Source: Byssovorax sp. (lineage in GTDB: Bacteria > Myxococcota_A > Polyangia > Polyangiales > Polyangiaceae). Taken from it: DNA of 64,000 nt. The stretch is from contig JANYGI010000119.1 of assembly GCA_025362495.1 (NCBI GenBank), positions 1 through 64,000 of the forward strand. Reading direction: 5' to 3'. A model generated the notes under the pieces. That model did no database searches, was not told where the DNA came from, and saw only the letters and a list, made by a program, of their open reading frames with translations. Position numbers and translations under genes: made by a program. Positions 6,563 through 14,542 of this stretch are shown one piece after another (the first letter of the stretch is position 1; every line of letters starts with the position of its first letter).

Positions 6563-7153
6563 TCAGATCAGTCCGTCAAAAAGCCCACGCGCGACCGGCT
6601 CGGCCGCCACGCTCTTCGTCTTCCCGGCGCTCTTCACCGGTGCCGGCGCCACCGCCTCCACCGCGCGCACGCGTGGACCGGGGATGAGCGCCGCCTGCTC
6701 GCCGATCTCCTTCGGCATCCGCTCGAAGGGCCACCCGGCCCACGGCCGCTCTTCGTCATCGGCGGGCACCGTCGGCAGCTCACCGCGCCGCGGCGGCCCG
6801 GGCGGTCCACGCCAGTCGACCTCGCGCCACCGCGGCCACCACTTCATCTCGCGCTCGATGGTGACGCCCTCGGCCTGCGCCATGTCGACCTCGACGTGCC
6901 AGCCGTGGATCGACAGCACGCGCCCGCCGGCGGGCCAGCCGCGATCGTTGGGCGTGAGGTGATCGGTGCGCCGCGGCGTCGTCGGCGCGCGGAAGCGGAG
7001 CCGTGAGAAGGCGACGATGTAGACCATGCCAACGGGCGGACCGTCGTCGTGGCGGCTCGCAGCCCAGAAGGTGACCGGCTTGCCGACGCTGCGGGCGTGG
7101 AGGAGACGCAGCCAGTTCGCAGGCGCGCAGGTGAGGACGATGCCGGCGCTCAT
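6563..7153 (-). CDS. Hypothetical 196-aa protein
   Basis: ATG 7153 overlaps the previous stop (ATGA). The first 110 residues look globular (MSAGIVLTCAPANWLRLLHA, FWAASRHDDGPPVGMVYIVA, RVLSIHGWHVEVDMAQAEG), with several Trp residues (KWWPRWREVDWRG). The C-terminal third is Pro/Ala-rich and ends FDGLI. The opening resembles an ASCH/EVE-like small-molecule or RNA-binding fold in its strand pattern, but I cannot support that assignment firmly. Function unknown. Confidence 0.6.
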   Translation of the reverse strand: MSAGIVLTCAPANWLRLLHARSVGKPVTFWAASRHDDGPPVGMVYIVAFSRLRFRAPTTPRRTDHLTPNDRGWPAGGRVLSIHGWHVEVDMAQAEGVTIEREMKWWPRWREVDWRGPPGPPRRGELPTVPADDEERPWAGWPFERMPKEIGEQAALIPGPRVRAVEAVAPAPVKSAGKTKSVAAEPVARGLFDGLI

Positions 7154-7770
7154 TGGGCACCAGCCGCAGCGCGGGAGAGTCGGCGTCCGCGCTCGATCAG
7201 ATCGCTGCACGAGACCAATCGCTCGGCGCCGTAAGTGTCGCGACACCGTGCGATCTCATCGAGCCGGGCATCGGCGCCGCGTAGCCATTCGACCTTGATT
7301 ATCTGGAGGACATCGGCGCCGATCTGCCACTTCTGACGCGGCTTGATCGATGTCGTCCGAATCTCGGGAACCTCAACGCCGGCCCGTCGCAGATAGGCGG
7401 CCCAACGCAAGCGCGTCCCTTCCTTGAGGCTGCCGAGCTTGGTGGCGAACTCGGCGAGATAAGCCGCTCCGCGTGCCGGATCCCCGTGGCACACGAGGTC
7501 GAATTGCTCGGCGCCGAAAGCGAACGGGCCGTCAGAAATCAGCGCCCAGAGGAAGGCGGGGATCCGCGGCTGGACGACGGGAGGCGGCGATGCCGGAGGC
7601 TTCCAGCAATCGGGGCACGTCCACGCGGCGGCGAGTTCACCGTCGACGCCGGGCGTCCACGTGCGACTCCAGCCTCCCTCGCGGGCGCCCTCCTCGCCGG
7701 CCCATGCGCGCGTTCGTCCGCACGCGCATTGCAGGACGCGGCGGCCAACATCGGGGACGTGACCGCTCAC
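7150..7770 (-). CDS. Hypothetical 206-aa protein with Cys ribbon
   Basis: GTG 7770 overlaps the previous stop as GTGA. Residues 1-55 contain two Cys pairs (VLQCACGRTRAW, WTCPDCWKPP) consistent with a zinc ribbon. The rest is a helical domain (FLWALISDGPFAFGAEQFDL, KWQIGADVLQIIKVEWLRGA, RLVSCSDLIERGRRLSRAA). No enzyme motif was recognised. The arrangement ribbon plus helical domain suggests nucleic-acid binding; that is inference. Confidence 0.6.
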   Translation of the reverse strand: MSGHVPDVGRRVLQCACGRTRAWAGEEGAREGGWSRTWTPGVDGELAAAWTCPDCWKPPASPPPVVQPRIPAFLWALISDGPFAFGAEQFDLVCHGDPARGAAYLAEFATKLGSLKEGTRLRWAAYLRRAGVEVPEIRTTSIKPRQKWQIGADVLQIIKVEWLRGADARLDEIARCRDTYGAERLVSCSDLIERGRRLSRAAAGAQ

Positions 7771-8015
7771 CGTGCCCTCCCCGGCGGACGCGGCATGCTC
7801 GCGCTCACCTGGTTCGCCGCGTGCGTCGCGCACCGGACCTCGGCGCCGATGTGGCGTGCGTGCTCGCCGCAGAGCAGCGCTTCGCAGCTGGCGCACGTCG
7901 TCGAGCTATCGCGGGCGCAACGCGAGCAGGGCGGCACCACGGGGCGCGAACCACGCGTGCAGACAAAGAGCGTGACGGTGCCGTCGTCGCTGTCAAAGCG
8001 TTGCGCGCCGCTCAC
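7767..8015 (-). CDS. Small Cys/His zinc-finger protein
   Basis: An 82-residue product from GTG 8015 (GTGA overlap). Residues 27-64 hold a dense metal-binding pattern: PPCSRCARDS, TTCASCEALLCGEHARHI, VRCATH, which spaces Cys and His much as in B-box-like treble fingers. The first 20 residues form a strand-rich start (RFDSDDGTVTLFVC). Function unknown. Both ends overlap neighbours by 4 nt. Confidence 0.6.
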   Translation of the reverse strand: MSGAQRFDSDDGTVTLFVCTRGSRPVVPPCSRCARDSSTTCASCEALLCGEHARHIGAEVRCATHAANQVSASMPRPPGRAR

Positions 8016-8713
8016 CTTCCACCTCCCTGTCGCGCGCCGATGCTCGTCCCGCTGGCGACGCCGATCGCCGCGGCGCCGCTGCCGATGGTGAGCACGTGGC
8101 CGAGGATGTCGCCGCCGAGCTCGGGGCAGGCAGCGACCTTGCGCTCGAGCACGTCGAGCAGCTCGCGGCGCGGCATCGCGCGCGGGCGCGCCTGCCCTGC
8201 CCGGAGGCGCGCCCGCACAGAGGGATCGCCGCCGTCGCTCGCGAGGTTCCCAGACGCGCCGCAGGCCGGACAGACCAGCGAGCCGCTCGGCGAGGGCCGC
8301 AACGAGCTGGCGCCGCCGACGTGGCCGCACCAGCAGAACCAGAGCACCACGGGGGCCTCGCTCAGCTGCTCAGCGCGCGCGGCGAGTACTCCGAGCAGCT
8401 GCGTCCGCGCCACGTCGAGGCCTTCGCCGAGCCGCCGCAGCCCGGCCCACCAGCCTTGTTTCCACGCGCGCCGCAGCGGGTACTCGTCGTGCGAGTACGG
8501 CGGCACTACGAGCGCCAGGTAGAGCTCGTGCGTGGCCGAGACGTCTTCGCTGCTACCGCCGCGAGCGCCAGCGATCAGCCCCTCCGCCAGGGCGGCGCGC
8601 GCCTCGTCGCTTGAGGGGCAGCTCGAGCAGAGCTCCAGCTCGCGCTCGAGCTGCGTGGCCGAGGGTCCCCACAGGATCTCGATGCCGCAGTCGACGCAGC
8701 GTGAGGCGCTCAC
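8012..8713 (-). CDS. Hypothetical 233-aa zinc-ribbon protein
   Basis: GTG 8713 overlaps the previous stop (GTGA). An N-terminal ribbon (SRCVDCGIEI, ELCSSCPSS) is followed by a helical part and a second Cys cluster (VLWFCWCGHVGG, SLVCPACGASG). The C-terminal segment has Gly/Ala/Ile repeats (ILGHVLTIGSGAAAIGVASG), perhaps a membrane-seeking helix. It is one of at least five Cys-ribbon proteins in this operon. No family assigned. Confidence 0.6.
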   Translation of the reverse strand: MSASRCVDCGIEILWGPSATQLERELELCSSCPSSDEARAALAEGLIAGARGGSSEDVSATHELYLALVVPPYSHDEYPLRRAWKQGWWAGLRRLGEGLDVARTQLLGVLAARAEQLSEAPVVLWFCWCGHVGGASSLRPSPSGSLVCPACGASGNLASDGGDPSVRARLRAGQARPRAMPRRELLDVLERKVAACPELGGDILGHVLTIGSGAAAIGVASGTSIGARQGGGR

Positions 8714-9531
8714 GACGCGCCTCCGGTGCGGAGCTCGACGACGTGCGCGACGAGCGCCGCTGAAAACGTAAACCACTCGCCGTGTAGACGGTCCGCCTTG
8801 AAGCGGTAATGATACGCAGCCTCTTCGGCGAGGCCGCCTTGCGCAACCGCCAGAAGCTCAAGCGCGTGAGGCGCCGAGGTCTGGAGTTCACGCAGCCGCC
8901 GCTCGACGTTATTCGCCTTGCCGATCTTCACTCGGTCGGCGGCGCGCACAAAGTAGACACCCGCCATCGTTGGCCAGTCCCTTATCGGCGTGACCAGCGT
9001 CAGGCATTCATGGTTGCGCACCTCGTCGGCATTGACGCGAATTCCCTTCGTCCGGAGCGCCATTGGGAACCAGTCGTCGATCGCCTCGCGCAGCTCGAAG
9101 GCAATATCAGCCAGCTCTTCGGGATCGCATTCGCCCTCGTCGGGCTCGCGCGCCAAGATTCGCACGCACCGATCGAGCGTGATGCCGCTCGGGTCGACGC
9201 TCCGATCGATCCACTCGAGAAGGTCCTCGAATCGGTGAAGCTGGGCCGGCCGCGTGAGCCACCGTCCGAACGACGGCGAGAACCTGAGATCGCGCACCGC
9301 GCGGTCCTTGTCGCTCTCCCCGTAGATCGGCAGAAAGCGCGGGCGCGCCGGCTCCCAGCCGTCGGGCGAGCACACGTGGGCACCGTCCAGCCCGGGCACC
9401 TCGTCGAAGATCTCCGAGGAGCCGAGCCACGCCCTTGCCGCGTCGCCGTCCGCGAAGCGGAAGAACGCCGCCCCGGCATCGCCGAACGCGACCACGCGCC
9501 ACTTGCTTCGATCTTCGGTCGTTGAGAACAT
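8710..9531 (-). CDS. GIY-YIG (T5orf172/MUG113-type) protein
   Basis: A 273-residue protein whose last 85 residues form a GIY-YIG-type domain of the Mug113/T5orf172 kind: [16 protein letters not shown] (191-206), [12 protein letters not shown] (210-221), a Glu-rich helix ([13 protein letters not shown], 237-249) and HGEWF (250-254). Residues 1-180 are an unassigned acidic domain. GIY-YIG domains cut DNA in many mobile elements, but Mug113-type members are often only predicted nucleases. It is the first gene of the operon, and its ATG lies about 10-25 nt from the broken recA, so the promoter must overlap the recA junction or lie inside the remnant. Confidence 0.74.
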   Translation of the reverse strand: MFSTTEDRSKWRVVAFGDAGAAFFRFADGDAARAWLGSSEIFDEVPGLDGAHVCSPDGWEPARPRFLPIYGESDKDRAVRDLRFSPSFGRWLTRPAQLHRFEDLLEWIDRSVDPSGITLDRCVRILAREPDEGECDPEELADIAFELREAIDDWFPMALRTKGIRVNADEVRNHECLTLVTPIRDWPTMAGVYFVRAADRVKIGKANNVERRLRELQTSAPHALELLAVAQGGLAEEAAYHYRFKADRLHGEWFTFSAALVAHVVELRTGGAS

Positions 9532-9552
9532 AGCGCAACCGTATCAGCCGTT

Positions 9553-10044
<492 letters not shown>

Positions 10045-10050
10045 TCCCAC

Positions 10051-10075
10051 GGCGGGGGCACGCGCCCCCACCGCC
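10051..10075 (+). terminator. GC hairpin after recA remnant
   Basis: GGGGGC-ACGC-GCCCCC with flanking GGC/GCC forms a stable hairpin 7 nt after the recA stop. No T-run follows, so termination is uncertain. The remaining sequence to 10,288 holds GC-rich inverted segments and the ssb promoter region, but no further gene. Confidence 0.35.
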
Positions 10076-10288
10076 CCGCCGGCGAAGCCGTCGGGGCCCC
10101 ACCCCGCGAACCGCAATCACCCGGCAGGGCCGATTACAACCTTGGCAGGGGCGGGCACGAAGCTCTGCCCCGCCGTGGTCCACTCTGCTCCCCGGCGGCG
10201 GGGCGTAACCCGACCTCGCCGCATCTTCTCGCGTCACGTCACCAGTTTACCGTAACCATACCAGATCATCAGAGCACGGAGAATCATC

Positions 10289-10768
10289 ATGAGCGACGGA
10301 ATGAACAAGGTCCTTCTTCTCGGCAACCTCGGCGCGAACCCGGAGCTCCGGTTCACGGCGTCCGGCACCGCGGTGCTGAACTTTCGGGTCGCCACCAGCG
10401 AGTCGTTCGTGGACCGCAACAAGGAGCCCCAGTCGCGCACCGACTGGCACAGCGTGGTGGTCTGGGGCGCCCGCGCCCAGGCCCTGGCGAAGCTGCTCTT
10501 CAAGGGCACGCAGGTGCTCGTCGAGGGCGGGCTCCGCACCTCGAGCTTCGAGAAGGACGGCGTGAAGCGCTACAAGACCGAGATCCACGCCAGGGACATC
10601 CACCTGGTCGGGCGCCGTCTGGCGTCGGACGACTCCGCTCCTGCCGGCGTCGATCTCGCGGACGAGACCCTCGATGGCAGCGAGATCCCGCCCTCCGAGG
10701 TGCGCGCCACGCCGCCCGCGCGACGGGTCACGCCGCCTCGCGAGCAGATGGATGAGATGCCTTATTGA
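10289..10768 (+). CDS. ssb: Single-stranded DNA-binding protein
   Basis: A 159-residue Ssb. The OB fold spans roughly residues 5-108 (MNKVLLLGNLGANPELRFTA, FRVATSESFVD, VEGGLRTSSFEKDGVKRYKT), followed by a Pro/Asp-rich linker and the tip MDEMPY, matching the acidic partner-binding tail (usually ending DDIPF) of bacterial Ssb. Ssb coats single-stranded DNA in replication and repair. It lies just downstream of the recA remnant on the same strand and ends in a strong terminator, so it is probably its own unit. Confidence 0.95.
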   Translation: MSDGMNKVLLLGNLGANPELRFTASGTAVLNFRVATSESFVDRNKEPQSRTDWHSVVVWGARAQALAKLLFKGTQVLVEGGLRTSSFEKDGVKRYKTEIHARDIHLVGRRLASDDSAPAGVDLADETLDGSEIPPSEVRATPPARRVTPPREQMDEMPY

Positions 10769-10784
10769 AGGCAGCGCGGAATGA

Positions 10785-10820
10785 CGCGAAAGGCCGAGCG
10801 GGACTCGGCCTTTCGCGTTT
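10785..10820 (+). terminator. Rho-independent terminator of ssb
   Basis: A perfect 14-bp stem (CGCGAAAGGCCGAG with CTCGGCCTTTCGCG) around CGGGA, followed by TTT, 17 nt after the ssb stop. Confidence 0.88.
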
Positions 10821-10826
10821 CGGCGA

Positions 10827-11198
10827 TCAAGCCCTCTCGGAGGGCCCGGGGTGCGTCGGCCAGAAGCCGGAGTGCCGCTCCAGGAGCTCCTCGGGTGGCT
10901 CGTCGCCGGGCCGGATCCGCGGGAGCACCTGGATCATCGCGCGCGACCGTTCGGCCTCTGCCGGCGGCAGCGCCGCGAGCTTGACGGACGTCCTTCGAGG
11001 GTCGAAAAGCCGAGCCTCGGAGAGCCGGCGCGAGGTCGACGGGCGATGAAGCGATCCCGGCGCCGAGAGGCGAGAGAGCGCCTCGGCCATGGCGCGCGAC
11101 TCGCGGCGCAGGGCGCGCACCTGGGCGAGCTGCGCCAGGTTCAGTGCAGCACTGGCGGACGCGACGAAGAGGGAGAGACCGAGCACGATCGTATCCAT
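10827..11198 (-). CDS. Small single-pass membrane protein
   Basis: A 123-residue product from ATG 11198. The N-terminus is one hydrophobic helix (MDTIVLGLSLFVASASAALN), followed by a coiled-coil-like Arg/Glu helix (ALRRESRAMAEALSRL) and a cytoplasmic tail with SEARLFDPRRTSVKLA and PGDEPPEELLERH. It is not recognised. Its start overlaps the end of the membrane-protein gene upstream, placing it last in a three-gene minus-strand operon. Confidence 0.62.
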   Translation of the reverse strand: MDTIVLGLSLFVASASAALNLAQLAQVRALRRESRAMAEALSRLSAPGSLHRPSTSRRLSEARLFDPRRTSVKLAALPPAEAERSRAMIQVLPRIRPGDEPPEELLERHSGFWPTHPGPSERA

Positions 11199-11803
11199 TG
11201 CCTCACTCCGATGCTGGAGAGGGCGAGATAGAGTGCAACGAACGTCCAGCGAGCGATATCCCAGCGCGCCCCCACGTCGCCGAGATACGGGCCCACCAGC
11301 GTAGCGGCCGTCGAGAGGAGGATCAGCAACGTCGCCGTGTGCTCCGGCCCCGGCGCGAGGCCCTTCCGCAACCACACGAGGAACGTGGCCGCTCCGGCGA
11401 GGCAGGCCACCAGCGTGACGCCTCCATAAGTCCACCGCGCGAGCGCCTCGCCGTGGAGCGCAGGATACGTCCCGGCGAGGCTGCCGATCAGCGCGGCCCA
11501 GACGACGGCCACCGGCCAGGCGCGCCGACGCGTGAAGACCACGATACCCAGCGCCAGCACCGCCGCCGGCCAGGCCAGGAAGAGCGCGTCGCTCACCTGG
11601 AACGCCGCGCGCGCGAGCCCGACTCTGGGCCTGGCCGCGTCGACGAGGATCGGCGAAAGGAGCGCGCGAAGCCAGGTCGCCGCCGTCATCCCCACGAGGA
11701 AGATCGCCACGGGGCGATACCCACGCTCCCGCCGCGACGCGGGGAGCGCGACCGCCGCGGAGACGATCTGGGCCGCGCGGGCGATCTCGACGAGAGGGAT
11801 CAC
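11141..11803 (-). CDS. Multi-pass integral membrane protein
   Basis: A 220-residue product from GTG 11803 (GTGA overlap). About six hydrophobic helices are visible, for example IARAAQIVSAAVALPA, PVAIFLVGMTAATWLRALL, LFLAWPAAVLALGIVVFTRR, VTLVACLAGAATFLVWL and ATLLILLSTAATLVGPYLG. No catalytic or transporter motif was seen. It shares an operon with a 120-residue soluble protein upstream and a single-pass membrane protein downstream; it overlaps the latter by 58 nt in another frame. Function unknown. Confidence 0.65.
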   Translation of the reverse strand: MIPLVEIARAAQIVSAAVALPASRRERGYRPVAIFLVGMTAATWLRALLSPILVDAARPRVGLARAAFQVSDALFLAWPAAVLALGIVVFTRRRAWPVAVVWAALIGSLAGTYPALHGEALARWTYGGVTLVACLAGAATFLVWLRKGLAPGPEHTATLLILLSTAATLVGPYLGDVGARWDIARWTFVALYLALSSIGVRQWIRSCSVSPSSSRPPVLH

Positions 11804-12162
11804 GCCGGGACGAGCTCGGCGACATGATAGGGCGAGTACCACGCCGCCCGCACGCGGTAGAGCCGCCCTTCGTGCTCGATCGCCCCGCCCTCGGCGATCT
11901 GCCCCCGGCGCAGCGCGAGCGCCGTGTTCTCCGGCAGCAGATACGACGCCACGCCGTCAGGAGGTATCGAGTGCACGAGCCGCCACTCCATCGCCCCCGG
12001 GCACGGGCCGCGCACCGCCGCGAGCGTGAACGAGCCGCCCTCGTCGTCGAGCAGCACCCCCACGGGCCGTCCGGCGCGGTCCAGGGTGGAGGCGCGCCAG
12101 CCGAGCCTGTAGGCCACGGCCAGGAGCAAAGCGGGAATCCCACCGTCGGGCGGATCGACCAT
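11800..12162 (-). CDS. Hypothetical soluble protein of membrane-protein operon
   Basis: About 120 residues from ATG 12162; a GTG at 12222 would add 20 less typical residues and neither start has a clear Shine-Dalgarno. The sequence is strand-rich (GVLLDDEGGSFTLAAVRGPC, MEWRLVHSIPPDGVASYLLP, GRLYRVRAAWYSPYHVAELV). No family recognised. The final codons overlap the membrane-protein start by 4 nt. Confidence 0.58.
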   Translation of the reverse strand: MVDPPDGGIPALLLAVAYRLGWRASTLDRAGRPVGVLLDDEGGSFTLAAVRGPCPGAMEWRLVHSIPPDGVASYLLPENTALALRRGQIAEGGAIEHEGRLYRVRAAWYSPYHVAELVPA

Positions 12163-12315
12163 GCGCCGGAAGCTACCGCCGACCCGAGGATCGGAGGAGT
12201 CGGGAAGCACCGGAATCGGCACAACCAGGAGCCTGTCTGTCCGCCCGCCGCGCTCCCGGGAACAGGCCGTGCCCTCGCGCTCGACGAGCCGGATATCGAG
12301 TCTATCCCGGACGAT

Positions 12316-13527
12316 TCACGGAGGCGGCGTGACGTCTCCGCAGCAGCGAAAACCGAGGTGGTAGTTGAGGTGGCTCGCCTCGCTCTGCACCCGCGTCTCG
12401 TGCCAGCCGGGCTCGCGCCAGCGGCAGTCGTCGGGGTGGGCCTCGATCGACTGGAAGGCGAACCAGCTCCCCTTCATCTCGGTGAAGCCGCCGTCTCCGC
12501 TCTTCGCCTGGTCGCCCGGGACGATGGGCAAATTCATGTGCTCCGCGGCGTTCCCGTGCTGATCGAAGACCCCGAACGAGCTCTGGCACGCCGGGAACGC
12601 GCCCGCAGGATAGGTGTTGGATCCACACTTGTTCCACCCGCCGCCCGGGCAGCCGGGGGTGATGAAGCTGCCGGTGGCGCAGACCGCATGATCCTTCTCG
12701 GCCCCGTAGGCCCAGACCTTCTGACGGGTGAAGTTGTGATACCAGCTCGCCTCGGTGCGCTTGCGGGCCCACTCGTACTCTGCGCTGGCGGAGTGGACGG
12801 CGCCGGCACAGGCCCCCTCCCACTCGTGGGCATCGCAGAGGCGCTTGCCGATCGCGCGGCAGAGCTCGGACGCCTCGCGCGCCCGCACCTGCACCACCGG
12901 ATACTCGCAGGGGATGTCCGGGAACTCGAGCTGATCGATGCACACCCGAGCATCGTTTTGCGTCTGGCCCGCGTCGGGATCGAAGAGAGGCACCATCCCC
13001 GGCGCGCCGCACGCGGCCACGTGGCTCGGGGTGATGCCGGCCTCGCGGCGGATCCTCCGGCACTCGGAGCGCGACATCGGGTGCCGCGAGATCGCCGGGT
13101 TCCCTTGCCCGAGCACCGGTGACGCCGCGAAGATCACCTCGACCGCGTGGAGCTGATCGGCCGTGATCCCGAGCTCGCGCCGCATCCGCGCGAAGAGTCT
13201 CTGCCGCTGCTCGTCGAGGGTGGGAGGATCGTCATCCTCGTCGTCCATCGTCAACGCCACCGGCAACGCCGCTCCTGCCGGCGCAGGATCGCGCGCGATC
13301 GCGGCGGCAACGCGCGCGGGCGGCGGCGGCGAGATCCTCCGCGCTGCCAGCATGGCCCCCGCTCCCAGCGCCACGGCGAGCACCCCACCGGAGATCACGC
13401 GCCCGAGCCGCCCGGCGCGCGGCGCTTCGCTCGCAGGCGCCAGGAGCGGCGGCACCGAGTCGTTCGCGTCGTGGAGCGCGGGCTCCGGCTCGGCGGTCTG
13501 CGGGTTCGAGGCCATCGGTGGATTCAC
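12316..13527 (-). CDS. Membrane-anchored SUMF1/FGE-fold protein
   Basis: A 403-residue protein with a Pro/Glu-rich cytoplasmic start, one membrane helix (GVLAVALGAGAMLAARR, about 48-64), a Pro/Ala spacer and an extracytoplasmic domain of the formylglycine-generating-enzyme (SUMF1) fold: CIDQLEFPDIPCEYPVVQV, AREASELCRAIGKRLCDAHE, WEGAC, FDQHGNAAEHM and LGFRCCG. The usual catalytic cysteine segment of true FGE is not apparent, so it is more likely a structural or regulatory member. ATG 13515 is an alternative start. The Cys-rich exported domain is typical of myxobacteria. Confidence 0.82.
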   Translation of the reverse strand: MNPPMASNPQTAEPEPALHDANDSVPPLLAPASEAPRAGRLGRVISGGVLAVALGAGAMLAARRISPPPPARVAAAIARDPAPAGAALPVALTMDDEDDDPPTLDEQRQRLFARMRRELGITADQLHAVEVIFAASPVLGQGNPAISRHPMSRSECRRIRREAGITPSHVAACGAPGMVPLFDPDAGQTQNDARVCIDQLEFPDIPCEYPVVQVRAREASELCRAIGKRLCDAHEWEGACAGAVHSASAEYEWARKRTEASWYHNFTRQKVWAYGAEKDHAVCATGSFITPGCPGGGWNKCGSNTYPAGAFPACQSSFGVFDQHGNAAEHMNLPIVPGDQAKSGDGGFTEMKGSWFAFQSIEAHPDDCRWREPGWHETRVQSEASHLNYHLGFRCCGDVTPPP

Positions 13528-13643
13528 CGATGAATCTCGCAGATCCGCGCCCGCTCGGCCAACTCGCGCGGGACAACTCCCGCGGATCGTCGGCCGCGCG
13601 GCGCTGGCACGCCGACCGTGGTCGAGGCTATGCTCAGGCCCTC

Positions 13644-14456
13644 GTGCCGCACCTCGCCATCTTCGCCCTGGCCTTGCTCCTCCCCGCCGTCGTCGCGATC
13701 GTGGCCTCGCCCGGTCTGCGCGCCTTTCTCCGCGGCACGGGCAGCCTCCGCCAGACGCTCTCCAACGCGGGAGTCGGGATCCTCTTCCTCGGCACGCAGC
13801 TCCTCCTCCGCGGCACGCTGATCGCCATCTTCGCCGGCGTCGCGGCGCTCGTGCCCTACAAGCTCCCTCCGAGCGCGCCCTGGAGCTTCGTCGTCGCGTT
13901 CGTCCTGCTCGACTTCGTGTACTACGTACAGCACCGGATCGAGCACGCCGCGCCGCTGCTGTGGGCCATTCACTCGGTTCATCACCAGTCGCGCGATTAC
14001 AACATCTCGGTGTCGTTCCGCGTCGGGGTGCTGGCGTCGCTCTCGACCCTGGTATTCCACTCCACGCTGGCCCTCGCCGGGGTGAGCGCGACGCAGTACG
14101 CCGCCGTGGTGACGGTCCACGGCCTCCTGCTCTTCATGCTCCACGCGCGCACGCGCTTCACCCTCGGACCGGGGCGCTTCTTCAACGCTCCTGTGTTCCA
14201 CCGCGTCCACCACGGCGCCGACGCGGCGTACATCGACCGGAACTTCGGCGGTGTGCTCCTGGTCTTCGATCGCCTCTTTGGCACCTTCGCTCCGTACACC
14301 CGCGAGCCCACCTTCGGCGTCGAGGGCGAGGTGAACCCGGAGAACCCGTTCGAGGCCAACACCGCTCCTCTCGCGGCGCTCCTGCTCTCGCTCCGGCAGC
14401 AACCGACGCTGGGAAAGAAGCTCCTGGCGCTGTTCGTGCGGCCGAAGAAGCCGTGA
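13644..14456 (+). CDS. Sterol desaturase / fatty acid hydroxylase family protein
   Basis: An integral-membrane di-iron enzyme family. The histidine boxes are present: VQHRIEH, HSVHHQS and FHRVHHGAD, followed by DRNFGGVLLVFDRLFGTF, a hallmark of this family. Four hydrophobic segments surround them. I chose GTG 13644 (270 residues); the frame stays open to ATG 13518, but that start overlaps the start of the divergent gene and the extra 42 residues do not look like the family. Substrate is unknown: sterols, carotenoids and fatty acids are all used by relatives. Confidence 0.85.
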   Translation: MPHLAIFALALLLPAVVAIVASPGLRAFLRGTGSLRQTLSNAGVGILFLGTQLLLRGTLIAIFAGVAALVPYKLPPSAPWSFVVAFVLLDFVYYVQHRIEHAAPLLWAIHSVHHQSRDYNISVSFRVGVLASLSTLVFHSTLALAGVSATQYAAVVTVHGLLLFMLHARTRFTLGPGRFFNAPVFHRVHHGADAAYIDRNFGGVLLVFDRLFGTFAPYTREPTFGVEGEVNPENPFEANTAPLAALLLSLRQQPTLGKKLLALFVRPKKP

Positions 14457-14542
14457 CGCTCCACGCGGGGGACGGCGCCGCGGTAATGTCAGCCCACAAA
14501 TGCTCGCGCGCGAGGAACCCCGGCGTATCGTGCGTGTCGCCC

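Larger units (their letters stand above)
1..9552. mobile_element. Phage-like integrated island, right end within recA
   Basis: This stretch holds 19 short minus-strand genes in one long polycistron plus the end of one plus-strand gene. Most junctions are NTGA overlaps, many products have zinc-ribbon CxxC pairs, and several belong to families common in phages (GIY-YIG, DUF2829, DUF2493, DUF488-like, XRE repressors). Its right edge meets a recA gene whose first half is missing. The left edge lies outside the window and no integrase, capsid or lysis gene is visible, so calling it a prophage is inference. The exact right boundary is uncertain, between about 9,532 and 9,556. Confidence 0.62.
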
